Program-made: the position numbers and the translations under genes
Assembly (NCBI RefSeq): GCF_005116465.1
Contig: NZ_SWBM01000005.1
Location: 186,001 to 250,000, forward strand
Source of the DNA: Robertmurraya kyonggiensis
GTDB taxonomy: Bacteria > Bacillota > Bacilli > Bacillales > Cytobacillaceae
Direction of reading: 5' to 3'
DNA: 64,000 nt
The notes under the pieces: generated by a model
Seen by the model: only the letters and a program-made list of their open reading frames with translations
The model's database searches: none
What the model was told of the DNA's origin: nothing
Shown here: in pieces, positions 16,371 to 24,785 of the stretch
How the letters are laid out: the number at the start of each line of letters is the position of its first letter
Position numbering within the stretch: position 1 is the first letter of the stretch

Positions 16371-18338
16371 ATGAAAAAGGAAATCTATATTGGTGCTGGC
16401 TATTATCCAGATCACTGGCCGCGGGAAAGATGGCCGAAGGATATTGAACTAATGAAGGAAGCGGGAATCAAGATTTTAAGATTAGCAGAGCTTTCTTGGT
16501 CGTTTTTAGAACCGAGGGAGGGGGAGTTTGATTTTTCCTGGCTTGATGACTTTATCGAACTAGCACATGCCGCGGATATTCAAATTCTCCTCTGTACGCC
16601 AATTGAGGCATCGCCGGTGTGGTTACGTCACAAGCATCCAGAGGTTGTCAGACATGATAAGGTCGATCGAATTCATGGCGAACGAGGAATGCATTGTCAT
16701 AACAGCCGTGCCTTCATCTTTTACGTGAATCGTATTGTTACAAAAATGGCTGAGCACTACGCTTCGAATCCTGCTGTTATTGGATGGCAAATTGATAATG
16801 AGCTTCGAAATGTAGATTGTTATTGTTCGGATTGTAGGGAAGCTTTTCAAAAATGGCTTGAGGACCGGTATGGAACATTAGAGGGATTGAATCAAGCATG
16901 GGGGACATGCTTCTGGAGTCAGGTGTACAACAGTTGGGAAGAAGTGACGCCACCTTCAGCCGATCAATTGACGATTTCCGTTAGTCAAATTCTTGATTTT
17001 ACGCGCTTTGGTTCAGATTCAACAGTGAACCATTTAAATCGTCAAGTAGACATTATTAAAAGCTTTGCGCCACATCATGAGGTTACCCATAATATGTTGG
17101 GTTGGTATCCGAATCTAAATGCTTACGACCTTTCGAAAAAGCTCGATTTTATCGGCTGGGATTCTTACCCTAATGTGGATGGAGACAATCATATTGAATG
17201 TTTCTTACATGACCATTATCGCGGTGCAAAGCACAAGGCTCATTGGGTGTTAGAACAGAAAAATGGCTACTTCAATTACAGTGACTATAATCTAGCGATT
17301 GAACCGGGATTGGTTCGCCTTTGGACATATCAGGATATTGCTCGTGGGGCAAACGGGGTCTTGTTTTACCGTTGGAGGTCAAATAAGTATAGTGGGGAAC
17401 AAAATCCAAATGGCTTGCTAAGGCATGATGGAACGCCAAGACGACCTTACTATGAAGTAAAGCAGTTGACAGAGGAATTAAGCAGATTTGAAAAAGAACT
17501 TGTAGATACAACTGTAGAAGCACCGGTCGCGTTAATCTACAGCTACGACCAAATGTGGGCTTTTGAAGCGCATAAGCAATATAAGAGTTTTGACCATAGG
17601 GAACATTTGCTTACCTATTACCGTGCTTTAACAAAGCTAGGATTGACGGCTGACCTCGTCGACCCAACTACTGATCTATCAAAATATAAGCTGGTTATTG
17701 CCCCTTCGATGACAATGGTTAGCAATGAAATCTATGAAAACTTTAACCGCTATGTTGAAAATGGTGGTTGCCTCATTATCGGGGCTCGAAGTGGAATGAA
17801 GACATGGTCCAATACCACGCATGAATTGCCATGGCCAGGATTACTCGCTGAAATGGCTGGAACGGTCGTTGATGAATTTGAAGTTCTTCCTGACGAATAT
17901 GCCAATGCCATTACCTATAAAGGGAAGGAATATCCTGTTAAGGTCTGGTTAGATATGCTCGACAATCAAACCGCCGAAACGCTGGCTGTCTACACCCAGA
18001 AATTTTACGCAGGACGGACAGCGATTTCGAAAAATTCACATGGTGCAGGACTTGTCTATTACGTAGGGGTTATGGGAAATAGCGAACTTGCCTTGGATTT
18101 CTTGGCTGATGTGGCTGAAGAACTAAAGCTGACCGTTACCAATGTTCCAAAGGAAGTTTATTTGACAAGACGTGTGAATGAGCAGGATTGCTTTACTTTT
18201 TATATGAATGTAAATCGGGAACCGGTTAATGTTGCGGTCGAAGAAGGCTTGGACGTCATTACAGAAAAAGTAGTTTCAGGTGAAATAGTCATCAATGGAT
18301 TAGATGTACTTATTGTAAAATCCCGTAGGAGGAATTAA
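16371..18338 (+). CDS. GH42 beta-galactosidase-type glycoside hydrolase
   Basis: 655 residues from ATG 16371, preceded by TGGAGGTCAC; the in-frame ATG at 16356 overlaps the ribosome site. N-terminal TIM barrel with the GH42 acid/base in GWQIDNELRN (E144) and nucleophile in HWVLEQKNG (E295). A Zn-binding cysteine set is present (C109, C150, C152, C155). The middle trimerisation domain and the C-terminal beta domain follow. There is no signal peptide. GH42 enzymes release beta-D-galactose or alpha-L-arabinopyranose from small oligosaccharides. The next gene starts 1 base after its stop, so they are co-translated. Confidence 0.92.
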   Translation: MKKEIYIGAGYYPDHWPRERWPKDIELMKEAGIKILRLAELSWSFLEPREGEFDFSWLDDFIELAHAADIQILLCTPIEASPVWLRHKHPEVVRHDKVDRIHGERGMHCHNSRAFIFYVNRIVTKMAEHYASNPAVIGWQIDNELRNVDCYCSDCREAFQKWLEDRYGTLEGLNQAWGTCFWSQVYNSWEEVTPPSADQLTISVSQILDFTRFGSDSTVNHLNRQVDIIKSFAPHHEVTHNMLGWYPNLNAYDLSKKLDFIGWDSYPNVDGDNHIECFLHDHYRGAKHKAHWVLEQKNGYFNYSDYNLAIEPGLVRLWTYQDIARGANGVLFYRWRSNKYSGEQNPNGLLRHDGTPRRPYYEVKQLTEELSRFEKELVDTTVEAPVALIYSYDQMWAFEAHKQYKSFDHREHLLTYYRALTKLGLTADLVDPTTDLSKYKLVIAPSMTMVSNEIYENFNRYVENGGCLIIGARSGMKTWSNTTHELPWPGLLAEMAGTVVDEFEVLPDEYANAITYKGKEYPVKVWLDMLDNQTAETLAVYTQKFYAGRTAISKNSHGAGLVYYVGVMGNSELALDFLADVAEELKLTVTNVPKEVYLTRRVNEQDCFTFYMNVNREPVNVAVEEGLDVITEKVVSGEIVINGLDVLIVKSRRRN

Positions 18339-18339
18339 T

Positions 18340-20238
18340 ATGCGGCTGAATGATTGGCTTGAAATTGATGAGACTCTTAAACTATCAATATCAGAAACGC
18401 AAACGAGTAAATATAAAAGGTTAATTGTAGAAGCGAAATGGAATCTTCCGTCCCAAGAGGTTGACTCGGTTCAATTAAACATGAAGTTGATGGACGCCGA
18501 TATTCGATGTATGTGGAAACCACATTTGGCTCCAGAAGAAGATATGGTCATTAGCGACCAGGTTTTTCGCTCACCTGTGATGATCTTTGAAAAAGAAGAT
18601 AAGCTTTTCGCGTTGGTTCCGGATATAGATTTTATCGAGTCTAGCAGAGTAGTTCCTCATTTCATGGATTATGTTGAGCCAAAACGAACACTATTTTATG
18701 GCTTAGGACACTATGAAAAGACCAAACATGTGTATTTTAAAAGAGTAGAAGAATCTTTTCGTGTAGAGCAAGGGGAGACGTTGTTTCGCTTCCATTTAGT
18801 TGAGTGGGATGAATTCAAGGGAAGCAGAAATTTTCTTCCGGTTACGGAATACTTATGGGAGAACTTTGCGGAAAAACGAATGCTTCAAGCAGAGGTTTCT
18901 GTAAAGGATATTGAGCCTTATGCTAAACATACGTATAATTGGGCGTTTCATAACTGGGAAAAGATTGTTTGGAATGAATTTGAGCTCGAGCAAGAAAAGG
19001 TCGGAGGATGTGTCTTTATTGTTCGAGGAGCTCAGTCTCCTGGAAAGGGTCAGGAAGACAATTGGCGCGAAAAGAAAAGCCTATGGAATCAGGCGTGGTT
19101 TTCCAGTCTTCGAAGTGCCTATGGTTATCATCTGTGGGGAAAACACTGGAATAATGCTGATATGGTTCGCAGGGCAGAGCTTGCCAAAAACTTTGCATTA
19201 GCGGCACCGCAGAAAAATGGGTTATTTCCATCTGTTTATTGGGCAGGTGCAGATAATCAATGGGAAGCGGGAAACTGGGGCCATTCAGACCGTAGACCGG
19301 AGCATCACGACGATTATGCTCATTTATTGGATATGTCTTGGACTTGTATATGGATGTTGAAATGGTATGAGGATATTGAGCAAGACTTAGGATTATTAGA
19401 GTATACGAGGAACTATATTACGAGATTGCTGACACTACAGGCAACAGACGGTAGTTTTCCGGCTTGGGTACATGAAGAAACTGGGGATGTCTCCCCTTTT
19501 CTAAAGGATAGCCCTGAGACGTCTATCCATGTTTGGCTGCTGGCAAAGTTTTATCAACTTACGGGAGAAGGTCATTATTTACTTGCGGCTATTAATGGAA
19601 TGAAGTTTGTCTTAAACGATGTTCTACCAGAAGGCCGGTGGGAGGACTTTGAAACGTATTGGTCATGCTCACGTGCATGGGAGGAAAAACAATACGGGGT
19701 AAAGGATAAGCGCAGCGGTTTGTACAATCAATGTAATTTCTCGATTTATTGGACCGCTGAAGCATTGAAAGAATTGTATTTAGTCACAAAGGATGAAACG
19801 TTTTTACGAGAAGGGGAAAAAGTCTTAGCTGAACTTTCGCTATATCAAGCGATTTGGGAGCCTGCATATTTACATTTACCTGTTTTAGGCGGATTCGGGG
19901 TTATGACTTCTGATGATGAATGGAATGATTCCCGCCAAAGCTTGTTTGCCTTAACCTATCAAGACTACTATAAGATTACGAACAAGGAAGAATATAAGCA
20001 TCGTAGTTTTTGGGCAATGAAGGCCTCTTTCTATATGATGTATTGTCCGGAAAATCCGACTGTAAAAGAAATTTATGAAAAAACGTTTCCTCATTTTGGA
20101 GAGAAGGACTACGGCTTTGAGATGGAAAATGCCCACCATGGTGAGAACGATGAAAAGTATGCAGGTGAGTTCACCATTTTTGATTGGGGTAATGGCTCTG
20201 CATCTGCTTCGTTGGCTGAAATGCTTTTGAAGAAATAG
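18340..20238 (+). CDS. Unclassified 632-residue protein, probable six-hairpin (alpha/alpha-barrel) glycosidase-like enzyme
   Basis: No signal peptide. The first ~190 residues look like a beta-sandwich (short alternating strands, FYGLGHYEKTKHVYFKRVEE). From about 200 on, helical repeats rich in W, Y and H suggest an (alpha/alpha)6 barrel: HNWEKIVWNEFELEQ, GYHLWGKHWNNADMVRRAEL, GNWGHSDRRPEHHDDYAHLL, WTCIWMLKWYEDI, DGSFPAWVHEETGD, FETYWSCSRAWEEK, NQCNFSIYWTAEALKELY. This layout is seen in unsaturated uronyl hydrolases, GH127 relatives and GH154-like enzymes, but I cannot place it in a named family. ATG follows GGAGGAATTAAT, one base after GH42. It is probably an intracellular partner of that enzyme. 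Confidence 0.7.
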   Translation: MRLNDWLEIDETLKLSISETQTSKYKRLIVEAKWNLPSQEVDSVQLNMKLMDADIRCMWKPHLAPEEDMVISDQVFRSPVMIFEKEDKLFALVPDIDFIESSRVVPHFMDYVEPKRTLFYGLGHYEKTKHVYFKRVEESFRVEQGETLFRFHLVEWDEFKGSRNFLPVTEYLWENFAEKRMLQAEVSVKDIEPYAKHTYNWAFHNWEKIVWNEFELEQEKVGGCVFIVRGAQSPGKGQEDNWREKKSLWNQAWFSSLRSAYGYHLWGKHWNNADMVRRAELAKNFALAAPQKNGLFPSVYWAGADNQWEAGNWGHSDRRPEHHDDYAHLLDMSWTCIWMLKWYEDIEQDLGLLEYTRNYITRLLTLQATDGSFPAWVHEETGDVSPFLKDSPETSIHVWLLAKFYQLTGEGHYLLAAINGMKFVLNDVLPEGRWEDFETYWSCSRAWEEKQYGVKDKRSGLYNQCNFSIYWTAEALKELYLVTKDETFLREGEKVLAELSLYQAIWEPAYLHLPVLGGFGVMTSDDEWNDSRQSLFALTYQDYYKITNKEEYKHRSFWAMKASFYMMYCPENPTVKEIYEKTFPHFGEKDYGFEMENAHHGENDEKYAGEFTIFDWGNGSASASLAEMLLKK

Positions 20239-20242
20239 GAAT

Positions 20243-20275
20243 AATCCCGCACTGATTTCAGTGCGGGATTGTTTT
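20243..20275 (+). terminator. Terminator after the GH42/unknown-enzyme pair
   Basis: AATCCCGCACTGA pairs with TCAGTGCGGGATT and is followed by GTTTTATTT. It ends the plus-strand glycan genes, just before the 52-bp repeat array. Confidence 0.9.
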
Positions 20276-20276
20276 A

Positions 20277-20707
20277 TTTATGAACACTTCATGCGGACGC
20301 AAATTGTGGACTTACTTAGATTAGTGTCTTTATGAAGCGTTCATTCGGACGCTAATTGTGTTGCTACTTAGAATAGTGTCTTCATGGGGAGAGCATGCGG
20401 ACGCAAATTGTGTTTCTACTTAGATTAGTGTCTTTATGGAGGGTTCATGCGGACGCAAATTGTGTTTCTACTTAGATTAGTGTCTATATGAAGTGTTCAT
20501 TCGGACGCTAATTGCTGCGCTACTTAGAATAGTGTCTTCATGAAGCGTTTATGCGGACGCAAATTGTGGACTTACTTAGATTAGTGTCTTTATGGAGGGT
20601 TCATGCGGACGCTAATTGCTGCGCTACTTAGAATAGTGTCTTTATGAAGTGTTCATGCGGAAGCTAATTGTGTTGCTACTCAGATTAATGTCTTCATGAA
20701 CGGTCCA
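20277..20707. repeat. 52-bp tandem repeat array (8 units plus a partial unit)
   Basis: Eight head-to-tail units start at 20292, 20344, 20396, 20448, 20500, 20552, 20604 and 20656, each exactly 52 bases, with a partial unit end at 20277-20291. The core is TGCGGACGCAAATTGTG followed by CTACTTAGATTAGTGTC and TTTATGAAGCGTTCA. Units come in sub-variants (GACGCAAATTG or GACGCTAATTG). 52 is not a multiple of 3, so no frame continues through the array. In each unit GACGCTA can pair with TAGTGTC (one G-U), giving a small hairpin. It fills the space between two convergent terminators. There are no spacers, so it is not CRISPR. Confidence 0.93.
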
Positions 20708-20723
20708 CACAAAGAAATACCAC

Positions 20724-20772
20724 AAAAAAAGCCATCCCAAGTGTAATGTAACCAATAAACTTGGGACAGCTT
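20724..20772 (-). terminator. Terminator of the GH127 gene
   Basis: On the minus strand AAGCTGTCCCAAGT pairs with ACTTGGGATGGCTT, then a T run. It lies directly 3' of the GH127 stop codon. Confidence 0.85.
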
Positions 20773-20777
20773 ATCCT

Positions 20778-22658
20778 CTATTCTTTTATAACCGGAAATT
20801 CTCCAATTCGTAATCGAGCACATCCATATGGAACAAGCTCAATTGTTTCAACTTTCGCATTCGGATAAGGGACTGGATTTAATGGTGGCTCACCGGCTGA
20901 GTTGTTTTCCATCACCCAGTTTGCCACCTGTTGACCCTTAGTTACTAGTTTGACTGGAGCGGAGTCTGTTTTAAAAGGCTGATACGAAACCTCTTCCACT
21001 TTCACTTCAAACTCAGCATTCTTCATTAATCCGAATCGCCATGGGGTAGTCGGATAGAGCTCCCAATCATGGAAACGTTCACGCTCCTGCACTTGTATCC
21101 ATTGTTCACCAATCGGTAATGCATAGACAAGTGGTCCACGGTTTACAGCAATCGCGTAATTGTTGCGGTCCTCAGGTGTTACTTCCATTGGTAAAAATAC
21201 TTCGATTTGATCCCCAGACTGCCATTCGCGTTCTATACGGGCAAATCCATTTTCGACTTGAACCTGTTGAAACGCATTATTCACCTTCACCTGGAATCCT
21301 GAACACCATCCTGGAACATGTAGTAAAAGTGGGAAGCGTGCAGTGTTCAAAAGTTTAAGGTTGATTAAGACATTTTCGCGAAACGGATAATGGCTATCCA
21401 CTTTTAGCTCTAACTCAGTGTTACCTGCAACATTAGTTTGTACACGGCAAGGTGTATAGGAAACGGCTGCAACACCACCATCATTTGTAGCCATCCAGAG
21501 GCTTGCAGCTAATTTGGGCCAGCCCTGATGCATATTAGAAGTACAGCAACCAAAGTTCGGTTCTAAACCAAACATATTTGCTTCCTCATTATTCACCCAT
21601 GGTCTTTTAGCTGAATTACACATCACCTGATTGACCTGCTGATCATATTGATGTGAGTCCCATTCTGGCGAAATCGTTGCTGGTAGGGCATTGAAAGCCA
21701 CTTTTTCGAGAATATCAGCAAATTTTCCATCTCCTAGAATGCGGACAAGATTCTCCATGCTAAACATATACTCAACCACTGCACATAGCTCCACACCTTG
21801 GCTCGGGTGTGTTCCAGAAAGCCACTCATCACCTGAAAACATTCCGTGCGCTTGCCCATGATGGGTCATTAAGCTTTCAATCCCTTGATAGACAGCTTCT
21901 CTTTCCCATTCATTCTTCGTTTGACGGTAAAAAACAGCTGGCGTTTTTACACCCATGGCTACATTGACTACATGTGTACGATGGTCCCATTGGTTTTGTT
22001 TGCGCCAGAACGGAAACTTGGCAAAAATTTCACTCCAGTTTGTTGTTTGTTCGCGTACGATTTCTGCAAATTCTAGCAAACTAGAATCCTCAGTCCGTTC
22101 ATAGAGCCAATGAATGGACAATAAAAGGTCTGCACCACGAGCCTGAGCCCATTCTTTTAAAGGATATTTGATTATGGCTTCATTAAGAAAGTTAAAGTAA
22201 CGGCTCATAAAAGGAATTACCCGTTCATCACCAGTGGCTTCATGAAATTGTGTTAGTACTTTTAACATAATCATTTCCTGCCACCAATCTTGGTTATCAC
22301 CCAAAACCGCGTTAAGCTGGATTAAGTTACTAGGTCCAAATGAACCATCCTCACGTTGGCTATTCAAAGCCCATTCAATCCATGGTTGAACCTTCTTGAT
22401 AAGTTTTTCATCATCTAAAAGGTAGGCTAACGGCAGCAGACCGTCTAAATAATAAGGGCCTCTTTCCCAGCTGTCACCAGAGCCACCTAACCAGCCGTTA
22501 TTAGGTCCGACATCTTCCCAGTGTTCATCTAAATGACCAGTAAATCCATTGGCCTGAATTTCTAATTGATTTTTTAACCATCCAGTTGGTTTGATGCTTC
22601 CAAGCGGTAAGGATTTGAATGAACTTTCGAGTAACGTTTTTGAGATTGTTTCGGTCAT
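20778..22658 (-). CDS. GH127 (DUF1680) glycoside hydrolase, beta-L-arabinofuranosidase type
   Basis: 626 residues, no signal peptide. N-terminal (alpha/alpha)6 barrel with GPNNGWLGGSGDSWERGPYY (51-70), then beta domains. The Zn/thiol catalytic set of GH127 is present: Glu290 and Cys292 in GVELCAVVEYMFS, and Cys371-Cys372 in NFGCCTSNMHQGWPK; the spacing matches the E338/C340/C417/C418 set of HypBA1, where a cysteine is the nucleophile. Members cleave beta-L-arabinofuranosides and related furanosides. ATG follows GAGGTGTAGGTA. It is divergent from the AraC-type regulator, its likely controller. Together with two GH172 copies it makes the locus clearly furanoside-directed. Confidence 0.92.
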   Translation of the reverse strand: MTETISKTLLESSFKSLPLGSIKPTGWLKNQLEIQANGFTGHLDEHWEDVGPNNGWLGGSGDSWERGPYYLDGLLPLAYLLDDEKLIKKVQPWIEWALNSQREDGSFGPSNLIQLNAVLGDNQDWWQEMIMLKVLTQFHEATGDERVIPFMSRYFNFLNEAIIKYPLKEWAQARGADLLLSIHWLYERTEDSSLLEFAEIVREQTTNWSEIFAKFPFWRKQNQWDHRTHVVNVAMGVKTPAVFYRQTKNEWEREAVYQGIESLMTHHGQAHGMFSGDEWLSGTHPSQGVELCAVVEYMFSMENLVRILGDGKFADILEKVAFNALPATISPEWDSHQYDQQVNQVMCNSAKRPWVNNEEANMFGLEPNFGCCTSNMHQGWPKLAASLWMATNDGGVAAVSYTPCRVQTNVAGNTELELKVDSHYPFRENVLINLKLLNTARFPLLLHVPGWCSGFQVKVNNAFQQVQVENGFARIEREWQSGDQIEVFLPMEVTPEDRNNYAIAVNRGPLVYALPIGEQWIQVQERERFHDWELYPTTPWRFGLMKNAEFEVKVEEVSYQPFKTDSAPVKLVTKGQQVANWVMENNSAGEPPLNPVPYPNAKVETIELVPYGCARLRIGEFPVIKE

Positions 22659-22781
22659 TACCTACACCTCTTTTATTAAAATTAATACATCTATAAAATT
22701 AGTGTAATGGTATAATGGCAATAAATATATGCAGGATAATAACAAGTTTTTGCACAATCCTAACAAGGGAATGAATTGTTC

Positions 22782-23666
22782 ATGCTTCATTTAACCGCAC
22801 CGCCGTTACCAGTCCTATTGGACGCAGGTGAAGATACATATGAATCAGGTCAATCCCATCCGAACCGTCATCGGATTGGGGTATTTGATGTGCTTGTTGT
22901 CACGAAAGGCACTTTGTTTATGCAAGAGGGTGAGAAAAAATATGAAGTGAAAAGTGGTCATTGCCTCATCCTTTATCCAGATCGTCATCACTTTTCTTAT
23001 CAGCCCTGTGAAGAAGAAACTCATTTTTACTGGTTTCATTTTGTCACACCGAAGGAATGGAAAGAATTAAAGGAACCGGGCCACATTCAAAACATGACAG
23101 AAGGTGAACAAAGTAGGAACCCATTTACCGAATTTCCTTTTGGGATTGTCGTACCGAACTTTTGTTTGCTCCATAACTGGAAGGTCGCTGAGCACCTTTG
23201 CCAACAAATCGTCAAAACGGGTCATGAGCTGAACAATAACTGGGAATGGCAGCGACAAATTCTTTTTCAACAATTACTAAATGTTTTATCAGAGCATGCT
23301 CAGTTGGAAAAAATGATGCCATCACTAGCCGTTGCGGAACAGGCAGCAGCTTACATTCGCAAAAATTATCGAAGAAAAATCACCTATGCCGAGCTTGGAG
23401 AGGCTTTGAGTTTTCATCCGAACCATATCGCGAGATGCATGATTTCTTCCTTTGGTTTTACTCCTATTGAATACTTAAATCGGATTCGGATTGACCAGGC
23501 AAAGCTATTAATGGTTTCGAAGGACTGGAGTATAGAGAAGGTCTCTGAGAACTGTGGGTTTTCACAAATGTCCTATTTTAGCCGGCTTTTTAAGAAGCAG
23601 GAAGGGATTTCTCCTAATGAATTTCGGAAAAAGTATTTAGGGGCTGCGAAGAGTGCTTATTGGTAG
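22782..23666 (+). CDS. AraC-family transcriptional regulator with N-terminal cupin sensor
   Basis: About 294 residues from ATG 22782; an in-frame TTG lies 6 bases earlier, and AAGGGA is upstream. N-terminal AraC_binding cupin (HPNRHRIGVFDVLVVTKGTLFMQEG in part, with LILYPDRHHFSYQ), then a linker. The C-terminal double helix-turn-helix is clear: AAYIRKNYRRKITYAELGEA, FHPNHIARCMISSFGFTPIEYL, ENCGFSQMSYFSRLFKKQEG, SPNEFRKKYLG. Such proteins sense a sugar and usually activate adjacent hydrolase genes. The 123-base divergent interval with GH127 is the probable target. It may also act on the plus-strand genes, but no repeated operator was found there. Confidence 0.9.
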   Translation: MLHLTAPPLPVLLDAGEDTYESGQSHPNRHRIGVFDVLVVTKGTLFMQEGEKKYEVKSGHCLILYPDRHHFSYQPCEEETHFYWFHFVTPKEWKELKEPGHIQNMTEGEQSRNPFTEFPFGIVVPNFCLLHNWKVAEHLCQQIVKTGHELNNNWEWQRQILFQQLLNVLSEHAQLEKMMPSLAVAEQAAAYIRKNYRRKITYAELGEALSFHPNHIARCMISSFGFTPIEYLNRIRIDQAKLLMVSKDWSIEKVSENCGFSQMSYFSRLFKKQEGISPNEFRKKYLGAAKSAYW

Positions 23667-23814
23667 CTCGTATTAAAAAGATTTTTTGTGACTTTGGTCT
23701 CTCCATAGGAGTCCAACCGATTTTTATAGTCCGTAAGGTATTTAGATGTTACTTTAAAATTTAAAATAAAGTTTGATCAAATAGCTCCATGTAACTCCTT
23801 ATTTTTATCAAATA

Positions 23815-23860
23815 TAAAAACTCCATTTTGAACAAAGATTGATCAAAATGAAGTTCCTTT
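23815..23860 (-). terminator. Terminator of the DUF4279 / secreted protein pair
   Basis: AACTCCATTTTGA pairs with TCAAAATGAAGTT around an 11-base loop; on the minus strand a TTTTTATATTTG tail follows. It ends the minus-strand pair 23883-24785. Confidence 0.75.
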
Positions 23861-23882
23861 TAATAATTTTGATTAGAGGGTT

Positions 23883-24341
23883 TTATACTTCTTCCTTAAA
23901 CCCAAAAACGTATTGATCTATATCAATTTCTACTCCGATATCTATAGCAAATTGCATAATCTCTTTGCTAAAAGTAAACATCGGAGAGGCTCCATCAACA
24001 ATATATACAACAATACGAAAATAAGGATGAATTTGTAATTCCTCTTTGAGTTGGTTAATTATATGCACTTTAGAGCTAAAAGTATTTAGCATTTGGTCTA
24101 GTAGTAAAGGTAAATTTACAGTTTCTCTTAATTCTGTGCTATATTTCCATTCGGTGTATTTATGTTGTCTTGGTGTATAGCTTCGATGTATAGGAGGGGT
24201 AGGTTTATGCCATTCGCCTTTTTTTTGGGTATAAGTTGGGAAAACACCTAATTTATTTGTTACATATGCAATAGAAAAATCATTTTCTGCTTTAGATTCT
24301 AAAGAGAAATAAACTTCAATAGAAGTTTTTGTATATTCCAA
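23883..24341 (-). CDS. DUF4279-like protein, possible immunity protein
   Basis: 152 residues, no signal peptide or membrane segment. The layout resembles DUF4279: a beta-rich start (SIEVYFSLESKAENDFSIAY), VTNKLGVFPTYTQKKGEW with a Gly-Asp/Glu-Trp-like turn, WKYSTELRETVNLPLLLDQML, and HPYFRIVVYIVDGASPMFTFSKE. DUF4279 proteins are often encoded beside polymorphic toxins and are thought to include immunity proteins. Start TTG 24341 is supported by AGGAGG seven bases upstream. It lies 21 bases downstream of the small secreted protein gene on the same strand, so both are one operon. The link to toxin neutralisation is inference. Confidence 0.6.
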   Translation of the reverse strand: MEYTKTSIEVYFSLESKAENDFSIAYVTNKLGVFPTYTQKKGEWHKPTPPIHRSYTPRQHKYTEWKYSTELRETVNLPLLLDQMLNTFSSKVHIINQLKEELQIHPYFRIVVYIVDGASPMFTFSKEIMQFAIDIGVEIDIDQYVFGFKEEV

Positions 24342-24362
24342 AAGCCAACCTCCTAATTAGAC

Positions 24363-24785
24363 TTATGGCCAAGTTGGATAATATCCATATCTATTCTCAT
24401 AAGTATTAATCATTACTGAAGTTCTTGTCTTATATACTAAGAAAACATCTCCTCTTCCAACTTTACCAGTTACTTCATACATATCCCAGTGAGAAACATT
24501 TGTGTCTGTTTTACCGGATACATGAGCCTTTTTAAATGCATGGACATCCTTGTATCCAGCACTTCTTGCTACGCTGCTTGCTATACTGCTACCCATCATC
24601 TTCATATCTCCCATACTTGGAGTGCTATTACCTAAATCTTTTAATGATGGTTTTGTTCCAGCATTTAAAGTGACTCCTCCATTGTCTGTAGTCGGGGAAA
24701 TGATTAATTCATTTGCATATATAGAATTACTTCCAACAAACATTAAAACAATAAATACAAATAGTAACTTTTTGATAAATTTCAT
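24363..24785 (-). CDS. Small secreted protein, possible toxin partner of the DUF4279 protein
   Basis: 140 residues. Clear Sec signal (MKFIKKLLFVFIVLMFVGSN, cleavage probably after IYA at 22-24). The mature part has a Gly/Ser/Met-rich linker (TPSMGDMKMMGSSIASSVA) and a compact C-terminal domain: GYKDVHAFKKAHV, NVSHWDMYEV, RGDVFLVYKTRT. The pattern of a short helix with His/Lys followed by H-x-D-x-Y and a V-F-L-x-x-K strand recalls small C-terminal domains of polymorphic toxins, though this is a loose resemblance. ATG 24785 follows AAAGGAGTGAT. I do not recognise a named family. Confidence 0.65.
   Translation of the reverse strand: MKFIKKLLFVFIVLMFVGSNSIYANELIISPTTDNGGVTLNAGTKPSLKDLGNSTPSMGDMKMMGSSIASSVARSAGYKDVHAFKKAHVSGKTDTNVSHWDMYEVTGKVGRGDVFLVYKTRTSVMINTYENRYGYYPTWP

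Noticed and set aside
20277-20707. CRISPR array
   Set aside because: The whole 52-base unit is conserved with no variable spacers, and no cas genes are nearby.
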